Below are positions 62,601-64,000 of a DNA stretch of 64,000 nucleotides, one piece after another. The position numbers and the translations under genes are program-made. The stretch's first letter is position 1, and each line of letters opens with the position of its first letter. Source of the DNA: Candidatus Omnitrophota bacterium (lineage in GTDB: Bacteria; Omnitrophota; Omnitrophia; Omnitrophales; JACROU01); contig JAJDCD010000025.1 in NCBI GenBank assembly GCA_029261035.1, forward strand, positions 320,926 through 384,925, in the 5' to 3' direction. The notes under the pieces were generated by a model. That model was given only the letters and a program-made list of their open reading frames with translations, was not told the origin of the DNA and did not search any database.

Positions 62601-64000
62601 AACTTTTGATGTTGACGGACAAGCTATCAATAACTTAACCATCAATAACACTGGTGGTGGTACTTCGGATGACATCATTGTTGATGGAGGTGGATTAGAT
62701 GTGAATGGGAATTTAGTTATCACTCTCGGTAACTTAGACTTAACCACCAACAGTCAATCTTTAGATCTTGAAGGTGATCTTACGTTAGCCAATGCAGCTC
62801 AAGCAACTTTGACTACCAACAGTAATATAAATATTGCGGGTAACGTTTTAGTTAATGATGCTGCTACCATCACAGTTACGGGTGGCACTCTTGAACTGGA
62901 TGGAACCGCAGATCAAACTTTTGATGTTGACGGACAAGCTATCAATAACTTGACCATCAATAACACCGGTGGTGGTACCAATGATGACATTATTGTTTCT
63001 GGTGGTACTTTAGATGTGAATGGGAATTTAGTTGTCACTTTAGGTAACTTAGACTTAACGACGAACAGTATTTCTTTAGACCTTGAAGGTGATCTTACGT
63101 TAGCCAATGCAGCTCAAGCAACTTTGACTACCAACAGCAACATGAATATTGCGGGTAACGTTTTAGTTAATGATGCTGCTACCCTTTCCATCTCTGCGGG
63201 TACTTTAACCTTAGATGGTACAGCGGATCAAACTTTCGATATTGATGGACAAGCTTTGAATAACCTTACCATAAATAACACCGGCGGCGGTACCGCGGAT
63301 GACATTATTGTGAACGGTGGTACTTTAGATGTGAACGGTAATTTAGTGGTTACTTTAGGTAACTTAGATTTGACCACCAACAGCATTGCTTTAGATCTTG
63401 AAGGCGACTTAACTTTAGTAGACGCTGCTCAAGCAACTTTAACTACGAATAGTAATATGAATATCGCTGGCAATGTTCTCGTGAATGATTCTGCCACAAT
63501 CACCATTACCGGTGGCACCCTTGAACTCGATGGAACCGCAGATCAAACTTTCGATGTCGATGGTCAAGCTTTAAACAATTTAACCATCAATAACACCGGT
63601 GGTGGTACCGCGGATGACATCGTTGTTAACGGCGGTGGATTAGATGTGAATGGTAACTTGATTGTCACTCTCGGTAATTTAGACTTAACCACCAACAGTC
63701 AAACTTTAGATCTTGAAGGTGATTTAACTTTAGCTGACGCGGCTCAAGCGACTTTAACCACGAACAGTAATATGAATATCGCTGGTAATGTTCTTGTCAA
63801 TGATTCTGCCACAATCACCATTACCGGTGGCACCCTTGAACTCGATGGAACCGCAGATCAAACCTTTGATGTTGACGGACAAGCTTTAAATAATCTTACC
63901 ATCAACAACACTGGCGGTGGTACCAATGATGACATTGTTGTTTCTGGTGGTACGTTAGATGTGAATGGAAATTTAGTTGTCACTTTAGGTAACTTAGACT
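53677..64000 (+). CDS. Giant two-partner-secretion (filamentous-haemagglutinin-like) exoprotein, 3' end beyond window
   Basis: An open frame of over 3440 residues that runs off the window without a stop. The N-terminus has a signal peptide (ending SLYA, about residue 34). A haemagglutination-activity (TPS) domain follows with NRVIDGGQTQILGTL, NGNLILVNTDGFFFG and VQVGGLIASGLDI. Later there are beta-helical repeats, an autotransporter-like WSDSLNWNGGFVPSSGD (about 56010), a second FHA-core segment (about 56870-57120), and tandem repeats of about 97 and 105 residues. It would be exported through a TpsB partner, not seen here. ATG 53677 is preferred, 53674 being too close to AAGGAG. A role in adhesion is likely. 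Confidence 0.85.
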   Translation, partial: MFQTKRKTHRDKNVTIFVAVIVCLFFSVGSLYALPQQSEVVSGNANFDQSDSSTLNITASDNSIINYSSFNIAQNETVNFFLPSVDSFSLNRVIDGGQTQILGTLTANGNLILVNTDGFFFGSSADVQVGGLIASGLDISNQNFLNGNYIFGSIDDALNQSLSQVVNQGTIVTRDGGFAILVAGAVSNEGIIQAPLGTAILAAGEVVTVGVSANNLVSIAIDEAVSSQVLDADGNPISNQISNDGQITAPNGKVMLKAKAMDDIFDQSINMEGHIEADQAVMKDGVIEIFGSGDISMTGQIDARKGGIDISTPKSVNVSGNYNASENDFTIEVGKNINITKPLTTVGDTNFRANESILVLSNISTEAGDLSFIADLDQNGTGAITQIANTSIETTSFGDITFEASEDISLSHISSVGSVTVETASDLYIKGDILSIGNTDFSAAGDIQIEADITVQSGNLRILADSDLNGSGGIVQLANTEIKTVTSGDITLKASEPTQLETVVSAGSLTVESASDIQINAPITAIGNSEFKSDNNIYVTSDITVDSGNLSLLADADLDGSGAYLQTAGTIKTTTFGDITLTSSGTSSVGSVISAGHLYLNSAGSPATYTQLLDTKVETAGSLIIADQSTYNAGNATLEIAKDFINLGQFIPGISTVHLIGPAEAIVQGDNTYHNLVIIEPGKTVTFESGSTQTITGIFTAQGGFGKLLTLKSSQAEIPWKINATGTSDLQFVRVLNSDNVNIHGPPLAPLYSQNALGNTGWDFSQSGPVWTGSNSLIWSDSLNWNGGFVPSSGDIVSFSDLSGSNSISDSPFEISGLTLNSSYSGNLSLNSNLVVNGNVSLAGGTLETNGHSISASGSFETSGTQIDAFGGLTVDAQTIEISGQIIGSELIQFTGIDGTTLKSDSSIVAHSGTIVLYSPNGDTILESGSSIDVSSPSAQGGTIHVLGNRVGLINASLNASGPLGGGTILVGGEYRGQGDIPTANRTYVDSNSLIQANALNNGDGGRVIFWADDQTQFYGTVEAQGGPQGGNGGFIEISGKENLDYQGNASAKAPLGNPGTVLFDPATIDVDTDGTDGANGGTIAFADAPAAEPWNVTPAQLDAVGGNIILEATNDININSAISLTTNGASITMRAGDDITISATITTRGGDINITSNDAGGPGSGNGEVQVDFALDTTGGGQTGGAVTITVAGGNQELEVDAGITTDSANINLISNATSGNQTDIRVDADLLINGTTGNVVITQTSGTADDILLRADITTGGGDITITWAGDDVNFNNGFDADLTTGAGGDITITDSGNLGQSILIQDPTGSIAPGAGGNISLDADDINQNAAGVGFAITGGGNGTSVTLSAVDDQTLRANLITQTGTGTVTLTTTGGGNNDMNLLGPTVITINEGLLTIDSDRRINAVNAGNEIDADGDITIQGVRIGNSAANAEIGITGDGSADSTLTITKITNNADVTNITLASDLFSDIDLDVADRDAPVDINFSFSGTDDIDIDNAAEWQITNIVLTGTDIELTIDLLDTQNSDIDINNIDMGTADLTITTVNSDIDVVNATGGITTEGGDLTFTTTTNANRVIRISEAIDTNGGNISFSSLNNVVINNAAADIVTDGGTFTVDADSEDNGTGNFNINDAGASVTTTSGAIQITSNNITVTGTLDSGTASTTLLVSDGGTMGVGATAGAWTLDGAELENITATGLTIGDTTNGNITVDGITAANSNNISGITTLVATQDNASVNFSTTASTFNALTVNADDGIDVNVDVTTDVGALNFNGDFDSAADTNDNIDIAGGITLLSASNLTLAATTGGVLLSGADATTVTLDADGDGLITIPAVTATNNPNLTINSQGNLTSSTINIGTGALDIDIDSDNDESLTTTFTTLTSGTLNVDGQGDNETFTFNSAVATSAAGGIDINGGAININNTFTTTGTGTVTITNAGLLTIAAAGDMTLDGAFNQDGAGAVSTAGNIVTTNDAISFTGVVTLTGNIVLTSGTATVTTNANFNSGSNDLDINGDLSVAGGTFTAPAGGQTFTVSGDITLGTFAANGGTLTLDGTADQTFTTNVQTFNNLIINNTGGGTADDIITSGNLDVDGNLTITLGNLDMDTNNSTLDLEGNLTLANAAQATLTTDQNMNIAGNVLVNNAATLTINGGTLTIDGTTDQTFDVDGQALNNLTINNTGGAGTDDIIVTDTLDINGNFIITDGDLDINTNDPDVNTAGDVTIAAAGSVDAGTGTWTFDGTGTNTLIANSQNLGAVTIDGTAKVIQLSTDSVTITTLTIGADDELSLEAQDITITTLSNDGTFRLQGSETVTLAANDIDSGTWIYVGDNDAVLDTYTVKDFGGTDYFNVEYNATDGLDVFQLAANLTVANNSTSTDGVLDLEGNDLSVTGALVNGSSATLELFGDETITFGGGSANLAGATIRYTGDGDGAADTYNLTGLIATHQNLIVNSTDGILDIFELNANLSVLVDFTVTAGIVDLNGFNLSVTGTFSNDATIRLQGNETATLTQDTDSGIWEYVGDGDALADTFTVIDFGGTDYFNLVINATDGSIDIFQSAAAKSVAGTLTVTAGILDINGNDLTVTGIVTNDSTIRADGGETVTLTSGNDIDSGTWEYVGDADAAADTLALHDFGATDFFNLTINTTDAADVIQSGAAKVIAGALVVSGGSLDANGNTTTITGLTTVSGGTYLASTATQTFNGGLTLTTGTFTGASGIVDVNGDLTASGGTFTASSTTTSVSGNVNLSGTTFGANGGTFTLDGTTDQTFNNGSATFNNLIVNNTGGGTADDIIVSGGTLNVDGALAVTEGNLDLTTNSIALDVEGSLTLANDADATLTTDSNINAAGDVLVNDLAILTVTSGTFILDGTADQNFDVDGQAINNLTLNNTGGGTADDIIVNGGTLDINGDLLITLGNLDLTTNSIAMDLEGNLTLADAAQATLTTNSNMNIAGNVLVNDSATITVTGGTLELDGTADQTFDVDGQAINNLTINNTGGGTSDDIIVDGGGLDVNGNLVITLGNLDLTTNSQSLDLEGDLTLANAAQATLTTNSNINIAGNVLVNDAATITVTGGTLELDGTADQTFDVDGQAINNLTINNTGGGTNDDIIVSGGTLDVNGNLVVTLGNLDLTTNSISLDLEGDLTLANAAQATLTTNSNMNIAGNVLVNDAATLSISAGTLTLDGTADQTFDIDGQALNNLTINNTGGGTADDIIVNGGTLDVNGNLVVTLGNLDLTTNSIALDLEGDLTLVDAAQATLTTNSNMNIAGNVLVNDSATITITGGTLELDGTADQTFDVDGQALNNLTINNTGGGTADDIVVNGGGLDVNGNLIVTLGNLDLTTNSQTLDLEGDLTLADAAQATLTTNSNMNIAGNVLVNDSATITITGGTLELDGTADQTFDVDGQALNNLTINNTGGGTNDDIVVSGGTLDVNGNLVVTLGNLD
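59810..60440 (+). repeat. First pair of the 104-105-residue exoprotein repeat
   Basis: Two units with the anchor LDGTxDQTF (59845 and 60157, 312 bases apart) are followed by NNLxINNTGG and GNLDxDTNN-like segments. These are diverged relatives of the later array. Confidence 0.7.
60560..61680 (+). repeat. Four diverged repeats of about 94-99 residues
   Basis: Units are marked by (W/R)xYxGDxDxxxDT at about 60658, 60955, 61237 and 61528 (spacing 297, 282 and 291 bases), each followed by a FGGTDYFN- or LIATHQN-like segment. Less regular than the following array. Confidence 0.7.
61940..64000 (+). repeat. Tandem array of 315-base (105-residue) repeats
   Basis: The anchor DGTADQTFD recurs at 61963, 62278, 62593, 62908, 63223, 63538 and 63853, always exactly 315 bases apart. 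Later units are nearly identical in DNA, while the first is more diverged. The array continues past the window end. Confidence 0.95.

Noticed and set aside
55041-63107. A series of minus-strand open frames of 60-225 codons opposite the exoprotein
   Set aside because: They mirror the repeats of the plus-strand gene, give Pro/Ser/Val-rich products without motifs or ribosome sites, and overlap a long intact frame on the other strand.
61940-64000. A CRISPR array, because of the regular repetition
   Set aside because: Units are 315 bases, multiples of three, with an open frame throughout and no short repeat/spacer pattern or cas genes.

Overview
The window looks like chromosomal DNA from an AT-rich, diderm, probably flagellated bacterium. 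Lipoproteins, an Omp85-type beta-barrel and a two-partner-secretion exoprotein indicate an outer membrane; a FliA-type sigma factor, FliW and CsrA indicate flagella. The gene mix (type III glutamine synthetase, many exported proteins of unusual architecture, a giant repetitive exoprotein, REP-like palindromes) would fit Omnitrophota or a neighbour in the PVC group. That placement is an inference from style, not a marker-gene result. No rRNA genes or CRISPR arrays were seen.

Layout. 0.15-4.1 kb: a degenerate phospholipase D-like exported protein, then on the other strand a HAMP-domain membrane protein and a secreted glucanase-like enzyme. 4.1-10 kb (minus): divergent-PAP2 protein, L,D-transpeptidase, accA, fliW, csrA, a TPR-like exported protein, a MerR regulator, fliA and a small FlgM-like protein. 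10.2-12.5 kb (plus): comM and a REP-associated transposase embedded in REP palindromes. 12.5-22.1 kb (minus): exported inositol-monophosphatase-like fusion, exported MsrB, S4 protein, ABC-F ATPase, lipoprotein cyclophilin, PII protein behind a sigma-54 promoter, FkbM methyltransferase, thioredoxin-reductase-like flavoprotein, and two zinc-finger-like paralogues. 22.3-27.6 kb: type III glutamine synthetase, divergent from a barrel plus lipoprotein pair whose lipoprotein carries kinase-like motifs. 27.7-31.5 kb (minus): arsR-pstSCAB. 31.6-35.1 kb: fasciclin protein, a metallopeptidase/ATP-grasp pair, a CAU tRNA and a membrane hydrolase-like protein. 35.1-41.3 kb (minus): a 1400-residue exported repeat protein, an RmlD-like reductase, a coiled-coil membrane protein, a 28-residue basic peptide and an exported small heat-shock protein. 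41.4-52.5 kb (minus): housekeeping runs rpsP-trmD-rplS-rnhB-yraN and polA-coaE-rho-(rpmE)-prfA-prmC-murA. 52.8-64 kb (plus): an O-methyltransferase, then an exoprotein reading frame over 10.3 kb long that leaves the window still open.

How parts fit. FliW, CsrA, FliA and the FlgM-like protein form a compact flagellar control group without structural flagellar genes. PII and glutamine synthetase lie about 3.4 kb apart, and PII has a near-ideal sigma-54 promoter, which points to nitrogen control. The pst operon is preceded by an ArsR regulator, with no phoU, phoB or phoR nearby. The most interesting possible new units are the Omp85-barrel/kinase-like lipoprotein pair, the metallopeptidase/ATP-grasp pair, the REP family with its transposase, and a perfect consensus promoter that leaves almost no room for a 5' leader.

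Many starts were moved downstream from the longest open frame because a Shine-Dalgarno sequence lies between two possible starts; each case is stated. All functional calls rest on motif and family recognition by eye.
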